Shown here one piece after another: positions 55,201-63,089 of a stretch of DNA of 64,000 nucleotides. This stretch comes from Rhodococcus opacus B4 (GTDB taxonomy: Bacteria; Actinomycetota; Actinomycetes; Mycobacteriales; Mycobacteriaceae), in contig NC_012522.1 in assembly GCF_000010805.1 (NCBI RefSeq), positions 3,968,001 to 4,032,000 of the forward strand, written 5' to 3'. Made by a program: the position numbers and the translations under genes. Under the pieces are notes generated by a model, which saw only the letters and a list, made by a program, of their open reading frames with translations, was not told the DNA's origin and did no database searches. How positions within the stretch are numbered: position 1 is the stretch's first letter; each line of letters begins with the position of its first letter.

Positions 55201-56255
55201 CGCGCAATCTCCTCTTGCTTGTCGTGGTTGGTGACGCGGCTTGCCAAGCGGGGGAACACCTTCAGAGCGTTGCCGCCGTAGATCGCCTGCCGGTCGTCGT
55301 CGCTGATGGAGTCGATGGAGTCGAGCAGCGCCTTGGTGTCGTCGAAGCGGTGCCCGGTCTCCGGGTCGACGCTGCGGACGGCGCCGATCATCTCGGAGGC
55401 GAAGAGCACGTTCTCGGCGGGGATGATGTCGGTGAGCAGTTCGAGACCCCGCTTGTGGTAGACGCAGGTGTCGAAGAAGACGTTGCGCAGCAACGATTCC
55501 TGCAGGGGCGGCCTGCCCTGGTCCTGCATCATCCCGCGGTAGCGGCCCCAGTGGTAGGGCACCGCGCCGCCGCCGTGCGGCAGGATCAGCCGCAGCGTCG
55601 GGAAGTCGGTGAACAGGTCCGACTGGCACAGCTGCATGAAGGCCGCGGTGTCGCCGTTGAGATAGTGCGCGCAGGTGCCCTGGATGGCGGGGTTACGCGA
55701 CATCGCGACGTGGATCATCGCGGGCACGTCCAGTTCCACCATCTTCTCGTAGAGCGGGTAATAGATCCGGTCGGTCAGCGGCGGCGCCTGCCAGTACCCG
55801 TCGGAGGGGTCCGGGTTGAGCAGGCAGCCGACGAACCCGAGTTCTTCGACGCAGCGCTCGAGCTCTGCCGCCGACCGGCGGATGGAGGAGGCCAGCGCGT
55901 CCCCGGGCGACTGCGGAAGCTGGCACACCGCGGCGAAACGGTCCGGGAACAGGCCACACACCCGGGCGATGAGGTCGTTGCTGACCTGCGACCACACCAG
56001 GCTGGTCTGCTCGTCGCCGTAGTGGTGGGCCATCTTTCCCGCGCCGGGGGAGAACAGCGTGAGATCGGTACCCCGTTCGAGTTGGAGCTTCAGCTGCCCC
56101 TGTTCGATCGCGGCCGTGATTTCGTCGTCGCCGATGTGCAACTCGTCGGGTGAGACTCGCGAGCCCGATTCCTCGAACGCCTTGATCTGGCGTTCGCGCC
56201 ACTGTCCGAGCGCGGGTGGCGCGGTGGTGAAGTGGCCGTGACAGTCGATGATCAT
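55197..56255 (-). CDS. ligJ: 4-oxalomesaconate hydratase (LigJ-type amidohydrolase)
   Basis: A 352-residue amidohydrolase-superfamily hydratase. The sequence follows LigJ of Sphingobium SYK-6 closely as I recall it: MIIDCHGHFTTAPPALGQWR, LFSPGAGKMAHHYGDE, LGFVGCLLNPDPSDGYWQAP, LILPHGGGAVPYHWGRYRG, NVFFDTCVYHKRGLELLTDI and GAVRSVDPETGHRFDDTKAL. LigJ hydrates 4-oxalomesaconate to 4-carboxy-4-hydroxy-2-oxoadipate in the protocatechuate 4,5-cleavage pathway. The zinc ligands HGH, the internal His and the terminal Glu are present. This is the best anchor for the function of the cluster. Confidence 0.88.
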   Translation of the reverse strand: MIIDCHGHFTTAPPALGQWRERQIKAFEESGSRVSPDELHIGDDEITAAIEQGQLKLQLERGTDLTLFSPGAGKMAHHYGDEQTSLVWSQVSNDLIARVCGLFPDRFAAVCQLPQSPGDALASSIRRSAAELERCVEELGFVGCLLNPDPSDGYWQAPPLTDRIYYPLYEKMVELDVPAMIHVAMSRNPAIQGTCAHYLNGDTAAFMQLCQSDLFTDFPTLRLILPHGGGAVPYHWGRYRGMMQDQGRPPLQESLLRNVFFDTCVYHKRGLELLTDIIPAENVLFASEMIGAVRSVDPETGHRFDDTKALLDSIDSISDDDRQAIYGGNALKVFPRLASRVTNHDKQEEIAR

Positions 56256-56284
56256 GAAGGTTTTCTCCAGGTGAGTGTTCGGGG

Positions 56285-57139
56285 TCAGGAGCGACCGGTG
56301 AGTTTGCGGCCCAGTTCCAGGCCGGGATAGCTGCGCACCGGCGCGGACATGAGGAAGCGGTAGCCCTCGTCGAGCACCTGCTCGACGTTGCTCGTGGTCA
56401 CGTGCGGGTGGCCGACCACGACTTCGTGTTCGTGACAGATCTTCACGATCCGGCTCCTGGCCTCGACCATCAGCGGGTGGTCGAGCTGACGGGGCACGCC
56501 CAGTTCCTGGCTGAGATCGCCCTCACCGATGAGGATGAGACCGATGCCGGGCACCTGCTCGAGGATCGCCGGGAGGTTCTCGATGCCGAGTTGATCCTCG
56601 ATCTGGATCACGACGAGGATCTCGCCTTCGGGGGCGAGCGGCCACACGTCGGCCTTGGCGTAGTACTCGTCGTTCGACAGGCCCCAGTACCGTGCCGCGG
56701 CCGCGGGTGCGTCGCCGCGCAGGCCCGGCGGGTCGAACCGCTCCGCGCCCGGCAGTCGGGGGTACCTGCAGGCCGCGACCGCGTTGCGCGCCTCGTCGAC
56801 CCGGCTGATGTGCGGCCATACGATTCCGTACGCGCCGAGGTCGAGAGCCTGCTTCGCGTGCCACTGCCCGTGTTCGGCACCGTTGACGGGAACCCGGATC
56901 AGCGGGGTGGGCGACGGCGCGAGAGTGCCGGCTTCGAATATCCGTCGCCGGTTGAGCAGGTACTGGAGGCTGTCCCGCAACGTCGTTGCGTCCCAGGGTT
57001 TGTGCTCGGCCTCGAACACCAGGCCGTCGTAGTCGCTCGTCGCGAAGTCGAGCGCTGCCGCCGGCTCGGGAGCAGCGAACGCCGCGAAGGCGTGCTGCCC
57101 CGATTCCAGCGCACCGATCACACTATTGAGTCTTGCCAC
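56285..57139 (-). CDS. HpcH/HpaI-family aldolase
   Basis: A 284-residue class II pyruvate-aldolase-type TIM barrel. Metal and substrate elements are YDGLVFEAEHKPW, LGAYGIVWPHISRVDEARNA, VVIQIEDQLGIENLPAIL and GLILIGEGDLSQELG. Such enzymes cleave 4-hydroxy-2-oxo acids to pyruvate and an aldehyde or ketoacid. Next to LigJ it is positioned to split 4-carboxy-4-hydroxy-2-oxoadipate to pyruvate and oxaloacetate, a job usually done by the unrelated LigK/RraA-type aldolase. GTG start, overlapping the CoxG-like gene by 17 bp. Confidence 0.85.
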   Translation of the reverse strand: MARLNSVIGALESGQHAFAAFAAPEPAAALDFATSDYDGLVFEAEHKPWDATTLRDSLQYLLNRRRIFEAGTLAPSPTPLIRVPVNGAEHGQWHAKQALDLGAYGIVWPHISRVDEARNAVAACRYPRLPGAERFDPPGLRGDAPAAAARYWGLSNDEYYAKADVWPLAPEGEILVVIQIEDQLGIENLPAILEQVPGIGLILIGEGDLSQELGVPRQLDHPLMVEARSRIVKICHEHEVVVGHPHVTTSNVEQVLDEGYRFLMSAPVRSYPGLELGRKLTGRS

Positions 57140-57695
57140 TTGCCACTCCGCTCTGCTCGCTCTGTCGCTTGTGAATGGTCCTGAGCCACCAGGCGCGCAC
57201 GCGAGCCCACACGGTCGGCCGGCTCGGCGCCGGCACGACCGCTGTGTCCCCGGCGCACCGGCGCACCAGTTCGTCCGTGAAGTCGTTGGTCATGCGGGAT
57301 ACCACGGCGCCGGCGCCCGCTTCGATCACCGACGCGAGCTTGCCCGCGAGGGCCACCTCGCCGGTCACCTGCACCCGTGCGCCGCCCGCGTGGTCCTCGG
57401 TGATCCGGAAGTTCGCGTGCGCGGTGAACCGCGTCGCGCCCTGCCCGTCCCGTCCGCGCGCCGAAAGCCGCCCCTCCCAGGCGGGCTCGTCCAGCTCCAG
57501 CGACATCCGGGCCCCGAAGCGCACGCGGATCGCGCTGAACTTCACGACCAGCGTGCCGTCGAACGAGCCGTCGTCGTGGAACTGGCCGAGTTCGGCGCCG
57601 TTGATGCACGACACCACGTCGGTGGGGTCGGAAATGACTGCCCACACGCGCCCCGGCGGTGCGGGTACGGCGATCTCTTCGTCGATCTTTATCAC
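57123..57695 (-). CDS. CoxG-like SRPBCC-domain protein
   Basis: A 190-residue protein with a START/SRPBCC domain of the carbon-monoxide-dehydrogenase-subunit-G type: VPAPPGRVWAVISDPTDVVS, CINGAELGQFHDDGSFDG and VTGEVALAGKLASVIEAGAG. The C-terminal 45 residues form a basic, possibly membrane-associated tail (TVWARVRAWWLRTIHKRQ). CoxG proteins are often encoded with molybdenum hydroxylases and aromatic catabolism. The GTG at 57695 begins the domain. First gene of the minus-strand operon, with the promoter in the 587-bp divergent region. Confidence 0.8.
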   Translation of the reverse strand: MIKIDEEIAVPAPPGRVWAVISDPTDVVSCINGAELGQFHDDGSFDGTLVVKFSAIRVRFGARMSLELDEPAWEGRLSARGRDGQGATRFTAHANFRITEDHAGGARVQVTGEVALAGKLASVIEAGAGAVVSRMTNDFTDELVRRCAGDTAVVPAPSRPTVWARVRAWWLRTIHKRQSEQSGVASGKTQ

Positions 57696-57894
57696 AACTG
57701 TGTCCTCGCTTGACGATCGTGAACAGCCACCACAGACCACTGTGGCGCTTCGGGGAAACTCGCGAGACTCGTTCAGCGAGCTGGTGTCGGAGGGGCGTGC
57801 CCTCGCCGGCAGCGAGCAGGCCGGTCGCCAGATGGCACTGGCGTCATCCGAGTCTCCCCGGTCGGCTCTCAGATTGTTTAACAACTTTCTGTCG

Positions 57895-58089
57895 TCAGAC
57901 TAGCAGCGGATTGCAGCGAACAGCAAGAACCTGTTTTTTTGCGACCGGTTCGCCCGTCCTGTCCAACAGGATCGCGTCGATCTTGTAGAACAATGTTGAT
58001 CGCGGAGCGGATTGTCCCAGCGTGATCGCGCCGCCGGATGCGAACTCGGTGCCGTCGCCGCCCGCCTCGACCCGCCCTCCGTGAAATTG
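57895..58089 (-). pseudogene. Gene fragment without start codon, 64 residues
   Basis: A frame bounded by stops at both ends, with protein-like content (GGAITLGQSAPRSTLFYKID, then GEPVAKKQVLAVRCNPLL) and normal GC-third codon bias in its 3' half. No start codon or ribosome-binding site fits the beginning, so it looks like the C-terminal remnant of a lost gene. Family not recognised. Confidence 0.4.
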
Positions 58090-58212
58090 TTAGACGATCC
58101 GAGCCTCAAAGGCTTGTAATGGGCGTCACTCCCGCGTAAATTGAGCGAAACCGTAAGACAAAACCGATGTACACCCATCGGTCGAATGACGGCATCGGCG
58201 CACTGACACCAG

Positions 58213-58272
58213 TGCACTCCCCGGGTTCGGAGGCACACCACATGCACTCCCCGGGTTCGGACGCAACAGAGG
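58213..58272 (+). repeat. 30-bp tandem repeat with 19-bp identical core
   Basis: TGCACTCCCCGGGTTCGGA occurs at 58213-58231 and 58243-58261, a 30-bp period, ending 21 bp before the start codon of the plus-strand operon. The core contains the palindrome CCCGGG. It may be an operator pair or part of the leader transcript. Confidence 0.75.
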
Positions 58273-58282
58273 AGTTGTATTC

Positions 58283-59188
58283 ATGTCCACAACCTTGTCC
58301 ATCGCGGCGAAGTCCTACCCGCACACGGCGTTCCTCGCCGAACCGGGATTCAGCGTCGAGGGGCATCCCGTCGAGCTCGCGGCAGCGGATCCGATCTACA
58401 AGGCGTTCGCTCCCATGGTGCGTGAGCTCCGGTACGACTTCAGCGAATTGGCCATCGCCACCTATCTGCAGGCCCGCGAGGCGGGCGCCCCTATCGCGCT
58501 TCTGCCGGTGGTGCTCAGCGGCGACTTCCACCACCACTCGCTCACCCGCTACCCCGGTTCGGCCGAGATCAGCCCGGCCGACCTGGCAGGTAAGCGAGTC
58601 GGCGTCCGGGCCTACAGCCAGACCACCGGGCTGTGGGTGCGCGGAATCCTGCACGAGGAGTTCGGCGTCGACGCCAAGGAGGTCACTTGGGTGACCACCG
58701 AGGAGCCGCACGTCGCCAGCTATGTCGAGCCGCCGAACGTCGAGCGCACGACCGGCAAGGTGCTCGACGTGCTCGAGCGCGGCGACGTCGTGGCCGCCGT
58801 CCTCGGCCCGCCGGCGCTCGACGGCGCGCAGGGGCCGCTGGTCCCGATCATCCCGAACTGGCGGGAGGCCGAGGAGGCATGGGGCGCCCGGCACCAGACG
58901 GTGCCCATCAACCACGTGCTCACCGTCCGGCGCGACCTCCTCGAGGCCGAGCCCCGCACGGTATCGGCGCTCTACCAGGCTTTCGGCGCCGAGATCGAGG
59001 CGCGCAAGGCCGCCGACACCGAGCCCGGTCCCCGCGTGCGCGCCCTGCGCTTCGGAGTGACCGACGAGCTCGTCGCCGGTCTGCAGATCGCAATCGACTA
59101 CGCGTTGCAGCAAAACGTCATCCGCACACCGGTGACGGTGGCCGAACTCCTCGACGACTTCACCCGGCATCTCGGCGACTCGGCCTGA
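58283..59188 (+). CDS. Pht5-like / substrate-binding-fold protein 3
   Basis: A 301-residue cytosolic paralogue of the two Pht5-like proteins on the other strand: GKRVGVRAYSQTTGLWVRGI at about residues 101-120, with HHHSLTRYPGSAEISPADLA before and QTVPINHVLTVRRDLLEAEP after. No signal peptide. AGAGGAG precedes the ATG. First gene of the plus-strand operon. Its closest relative in the window looks like paralogue 2. Likely a decarboxylase-fold enzyme. Confidence 0.72.
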   Translation: MSTTLSIAAKSYPHTAFLAEPGFSVEGHPVELAAADPIYKAFAPMVRELRYDFSELAIATYLQAREAGAPIALLPVVLSGDFHHHSLTRYPGSAEISPADLAGKRVGVRAYSQTTGLWVRGILHEEFGVDAKEVTWVTTEEPHVASYVEPPNVERTTGKVLDVLERGDVVAAVLGPPALDGAQGPLVPIIPNWREAEEAWGARHQTVPINHVLTVRRDLLEAEPRTVSALYQAFGAEIEARKAADTEPGPRVRALRFGVTDELVAGLQIAIDYALQQNVIRTPVTVAELLDDFTRHLGDSA

Positions 59189-59244
59189 GCGCACCCGCCC
59201 GCCCGCTTCCGCCCGCCACCCCACCAACCAGACGTGAGGTACGA

Positions 59245-60129
59245 ATGTTCACCGTCGACACACACACCCACATCATCTCGCCCGATACCGATACCTACCC
59301 CGCGGATCCGCTCGGCGGCCACCGATCCACCTGGTCGCAGGAACGGCCCACCGACATCGACGGCCTCCTGCGCGCCGCCGACGACGCCGAAGTCGACCAT
59401 CTCGTCGTCGTCCAGGCCTCCACGGTCTACGGATTCGACAACAGCTACGTAGCCGACCAGCTCTCGAGGCACCCCGACCGCCTCAGCGGGGTCTGCTCGG
59501 TGGACTTCCTCTCCCCGAAGGTGGTCGACGACCTCCACCACTGGATCGACGAGCGGGGCTTCTCGGGGGTCCGCATCCGTGCCGCCGACGGGACGACCGC
59601 GGTCCCGACGCCCGGCCGCGGACTCGACGACGAGCGCATGGCGCCGGTCTGGCAGTTCCTCTCCGACCGCCGGGTGCCGGTCTGCATCCAGATGCACGCC
59701 CAGCACGCTCCCATCCTCGCCGGACTTCTCCAGCAGTACCCGGGACTCACCGCGATCCTCGACCACGCGGGCCGACCGCAACTGGACGCCGCGCCGTACC
59801 CGAGCGCGCCCGGAGTTCCCCAGCTCAGCGAGACGGGCCGCGTGTTCATCAAGCTGACGCCGCCTGCCGTCCTGCGCGCGCAGCGCGAGAGCGGATCCGC
59901 GGCACCGGTGGTCCGCACGCTGATCGACGAGTTCGGCGCGGCCAACGTCATGTGGGGGTCGAACTTCCCCGCCTCGGCCGGGTCGTTGTCCGAACTTCAC
60001 GACCTCATCACGGAGCAACTGCCGGCACTCGACGCCACCGACCTGGCGCTGATCGCCGGCGGCACCGCAGGGCGGCTGTACGGGCTCGCCCACGGCAGCG
60101 CTGTCACCACCGCCGCGAAGGAATGTTGA
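59245..60129 (+). CDS. Amidohydrolase (LigI/PDC hydrolase-like), paralogue 2
   Basis: A 294-residue TIM-barrel hydrolase: TVDTHTHIISPDTDTYPADP at the start, VVQASTVYGFDNSYVADQL, LTAILDHAGRPQLDAAPYPS and ANVMWGSNFPASAGS near the end. It is clearly related to the amidohydrolase at 50724-51575 and paired, like it, with a Pht5-like gene. GAGGT precedes the ATG. Its stop overlaps an in-frame upstream ATG of the solute-binding protein gene. Confidence 0.8.
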   Translation: MFTVDTHTHIISPDTDTYPADPLGGHRSTWSQERPTDIDGLLRAADDAEVDHLVVVQASTVYGFDNSYVADQLSRHPDRLSGVCSVDFLSPKVVDDLHHWIDERGFSGVRIRAADGTTAVPTPGRGLDDERMAPVWQFLSDRRVPVCIQMHAQHAPILAGLLQQYPGLTAILDHAGRPQLDAAPYPSAPGVPQLSETGRVFIKLTPPAVLRAQRESGSAAPVVRTLIDEFGAANVMWGSNFPASAGSLSELHDLITEQLPALDATDLALIAGGTAGRLYGLAHGSAVTTAAKEC

Positions 60130-60134
60130 TCGCC

Positions 60135-61196
60135 ATGAACCGCATTCGGCGCAGGCTCTGCATGGCCTCGGTCACGGCAGTCGCCGTCGTCCTGACCGCC
60201 TGCGGCGGTCCGCCGCCCGTTCCGGACACCAAGAACCTCGACGAGCTGTACCAGGCGGCCAAGGCCGAAGGGGAGGTCGTCTGGTTCGCGCCGAAGCCGG
60301 AGGCTCAGATGAAGCCGGCCATCGACGCGTTCGAGAAGAAGTACCCGGGGATCGAGGTCAGGTACACGAACAAGAAGGCTCCCGATCTGGTCACCCAGCT
60401 CAATGTGGAGCAGGCCGCCGAGCGTGTGACGTTCGATGTGTCCAACGCGGGCGGGCTCACGGTATTGCCGTCGCAGTCCATGGCGGCGCAGGTCGACTGG
60501 GCGTCCTACGAGGTGCCCGGCGACCAGATCTTCGCCGACGACTTCGTCTACGTGTGGGCGGTGCCGAAGGTCTGGGCCTACAACACCGACGCCCTGGCCC
60601 CGAACGAGGTGCCGGCGAGCTGGGACGACCTGCTCGATCCGCGATGGGACGGCGGAAAACTCAGCGTCGAGTCGCGCGGGTCCTTCATGACCGTGTGGGC
60701 CCAGGATCCGGCCCTCGGCACCGACGCCGGTCTCGACTACGCGTCCCGGCTCGCCGAGCTGAATCCCCACTACACCGAGAACACCACGCAGGCCCACACG
60801 CTCGTCGTGTCCGGCCAGACACCGGTCGGGACCGACCTCATCAACCTCGTGCTCGAGGACGAGTCGAAGGGCGCACCGATTGCCGTCGCACCGGTAGGCC
60901 CGACGAACGCCAACAAGTCCTATCTGTTCGTGGCCGACGGCGCACCGCACCCGGCGGCGGGTCGCCTGCTCACGGCGTTCCTCGCCTCCGAAGAGGGCCA
61001 GTCCGCGCTGGTCGACACGTACAACTCGGCCATCCCCACCAACACGGACTGCACCGACGCCGCAACCAACCGCGTCATCGGCGCCCTGTGTGCCGCCGGC
61101 GTCGAATGGTTCGGCGAAACCAACCTCGAGCAGTACGAGCAGTTCTCGGAATACTTCCCCGAGGTCGAAGAGGCCTTGGGCACCAACGTCAACTGA
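60135..61196 (+). CDS. ABC transporter solute-binding lipoprotein (iron/thiamine/spermidine class)
   Basis: A 353-residue lipoprotein: signal peptide with lipobox VLTAC (Cys at about residue 24), then a SBP_bac_6/8-type fold (GEVVWFAPKPEAQMKPAIDA, YVWAVPKVWAYNTDALAPNE, SWDDLLDPRWDGGKLSVESR). This class binds iron, 2-aminoethylphosphonate, thiamine or organic anions. In this operon an aromatic or tricarboxylate ligand is more likely than iron. The ATG at 60135 is preferred to 60123 for spacing to AAGGA. Confidence 0.88.
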   Translation: MNRIRRRLCMASVTAVAVVLTACGGPPPVPDTKNLDELYQAAKAEGEVVWFAPKPEAQMKPAIDAFEKKYPGIEVRYTNKKAPDLVTQLNVEQAAERVTFDVSNAGGLTVLPSQSMAAQVDWASYEVPGDQIFADDFVYVWAVPKVWAYNTDALAPNEVPASWDDLLDPRWDGGKLSVESRGSFMTVWAQDPALGTDAGLDYASRLAELNPHYTENTTQAHTLVVSGQTPVGTDLINLVLEDESKGAPIAVAPVGPTNANKSYLFVADGAPHPAAGRLLTAFLASEEGQSALVDTYNSAIPTNTDCTDAATNRVIGALCAAGVEWFGETNLEQYEQFSEYFPEVEEALGTNVN

Positions 61197-61268
61197 CGGC
61201 TCCCACCGCCGCACCGCTGCCCGTGACGGGCGGCACACTCTATCCCCTCACCCTTGGAGACTTCAGCG

Positions 61269-63077
61269 ATGCAGTCCGGCACCCCGCTCTCCACCGGCGG
61301 ACGCCCGCCCACCGGCACACACCCGCCCACCGGCACACGCCCTCGGCGAACCAGCGTCCGCCCCGAGCCCACCGACGAACACCACCCCAAACGCCGGGAC
61401 CGCGTCCTGGTCGGCGTCAACATCGCCATCGGCGCGATCATCGCCTATCTCATGCTCTTTCCCCTGGGCATGCTGTTGTTCAGCAGCCTCAAGGACAGCG
61501 AGACGAAGCTGCCCTTCCAGGTCCCCGGATTCACGTTTGCCAACTTCACCGCGATCTTCTCCTCGAAACGCCTGGTCGAAGTCGCGCTCAACTCGTTGAT
61601 CTTCGTGGTCGGCACCGTGGGGCTGGCTCTCGTGATCAGTGTCAGCCTGGCCTACCTGTTCGAACGCACCGACATGCCGGGCCGCCGATTCCTCGCGCCG
61701 AGCACACTGGCCCCCATGGCCGTGCCGGCCACGGTCATGGCGGTGGCCTGGGTGCTGGCGGCCAACCCCACGAACGGTCCGATCGCCATCGTCATCGAGC
61801 GGATCTCCGGGTTCACGATCGACATCTACTCGCTGCCGGGAATGATCCTGGTAGCCGGAATCTTCGGTGTGCCGGGGATGTACATCATGCTCGCGCCGAC
61901 GTTCGCCCGGCTCAACCTCGAGTTCGAGGAGGCCGCGGCCACAGCGGGCGCCGGATGGTGGACACGGACCCGCAAAGTGGTTCTGCCCCTGACGATGCCG
62001 GGAATCACAGCGGCCAGCATGCTGCTGGTGGTCATCGCGCTCGAGGAATTCGCGATCCCGGCCATCCTCGGAATGCCGGACCAGATCTACGTGTTCAGCA
62101 GCCTCATCCAGGCCTCGCTGCAGCCGCCGTCGGGACTGGCCAACTACGGCCAGGCCAGTGCCTACGGCATCATGCTGGTCCTGCTGTCCCTGGTGATGAT
62201 CGCCGTCTACCGGCGCCAGACCCGCGAGTCGCACCGGTTCCAGGTGGTGGGGGGCAAGGGATACCGGGCCACGCCGGTGCGGCTGGGGCGATGGCGGATC
62301 CCGATCTTCGCCACCGTCTTTCTCTACGTATTCGTCGCGATCATCGTGCCCATCCTGACCCTGGTCTGGACGAGCCTGACCCCGTACCTCCAGCCGATCA
62401 GCCTCGACAATCTGGGTGCGCTCAGCCTCGCCAACTACACCGCGATCTTCACCAACCCGAGCTTGAGCCAAGCAGTCCTGAACACCCTGGTGATCAGCCT
62501 GATCACGGCCACCCTGACTGCCGGGTTCGCGCTGTGGCTCGCGCTCGCGGCGAGCCGCGGCGGACGCATCGGCCGGGCACTGTTCGATATCTCGTTCCTG
62601 GTATTCGCCATCCCCGCCGTGGTACTGGGCATGGCGGTGCTGTTCCTCTACCTGTACATGCCCTTCCCGATCTACGGGACGATCTGGATCATCATCATCG
62701 CGTTCACCACCCGGTACGTCCCGCGCGGGTCCCGCATGATCCAGACGGCCCTGTTGCAACTCGACAAGGGACTCGAAGAGGTGGGACGTGTCTCCGGCGC
62801 GTCGAAGGGCGTCGTGCTGCGGAGGGTGGTCTTCCCACTCGTCGCCCCCGCGGTGTCGAGTACGTGGCTGTGGGTGTTCGCCCACTCCCTGGGTGAACTC
62901 CCCATCGCGCTGCTGCTGTCCAGTTCCGACAACCGCACCGTCGTGGTGCTGCTGTGGGACATGATCGGCGAGAGCGCGAACTATCCCGAGGCCAGTGCCC
63001 TCGCAGTCCTCCTGCTCGCCCTCTCCGCCGTCTCCGTCTGGTGGGTCAACCGCCGTGGCGTCCAAAAACACATCTGA
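61269..63077 (+). CDS. Fused two-domain ABC permease (ThiP/FbpB type)
   Basis: A 602-residue permease with two tandem six-helix permease domains. The first spans about residues 55-315, with EAA loop EEAAATAGAGWWTRTRKVVL. The second spans about 340-600, with EAA loop LEEVGRVSGASKGVVLRRVV. The N-terminal 50 residues are Pro/Thr-rich and contain the repeat RPPTGTHPPTGTRP. Fusion of both halves is usual for iron/thiamine-type importers. TTGGAGA precedes the ATG. Confidence 0.92.
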   Translation: MQSGTPLSTGGRPPTGTHPPTGTRPRRTSVRPEPTDEHHPKRRDRVLVGVNIAIGAIIAYLMLFPLGMLLFSSLKDSETKLPFQVPGFTFANFTAIFSSKRLVEVALNSLIFVVGTVGLALVISVSLAYLFERTDMPGRRFLAPSTLAPMAVPATVMAVAWVLAANPTNGPIAIVIERISGFTIDIYSLPGMILVAGIFGVPGMYIMLAPTFARLNLEFEEAAATAGAGWWTRTRKVVLPLTMPGITAASMLLVVIALEEFAIPAILGMPDQIYVFSSLIQASLQPPSGLANYGQASAYGIMLVLLSLVMIAVYRRQTRESHRFQVVGGKGYRATPVRLGRWRIPIFATVFLYVFVAIIVPILTLVWTSLTPYLQPISLDNLGALSLANYTAIFTNPSLSQAVLNTLVISLITATLTAGFALWLALAASRGGRIGRALFDISFLVFAIPAVVLGMAVLFLYLYMPFPIYGTIWIIIIAFTTRYVPRGSRMIQTALLQLDKGLEEVGRVSGASKGVVLRRVVFPLVAPAVSSTWLWVFAHSLGELPIALLLSSSDNRTVVVLLWDMIGESANYPEASALAVLLLALSAVSVWWVNRRGVQKHI

Positions 63078-63089
63078 GGTGTCGTGAAC

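Larger units (their letters stand above)
57696..58282. promoter_or_regulatory. Divergent regulatory region of the aromatic-type cluster
   Basis: A 587-bp gap between the two divergent operons. It holds a near-perfect palindrome TTGTTTAACAA (57874-57884), AACAATGTT (57989-57997), a related ATTGTTAGACGAT (58086-58098), a coding fragment (57895-58089) and a 30-bp tandem repeat (58213-58272). The TTGTT/AACAA elements could be GntR/FCD-type or IclR-type operators, but no regulator gene lies in the window nearby. Confidence 0.5.

Noticed and set aside
58283..59188. Calling the Pht5-like proteins ABC solute-binding proteins
   Set aside because: None has a signal peptide or lipobox, and a proper binding lipoprotein is encoded in the same operon.
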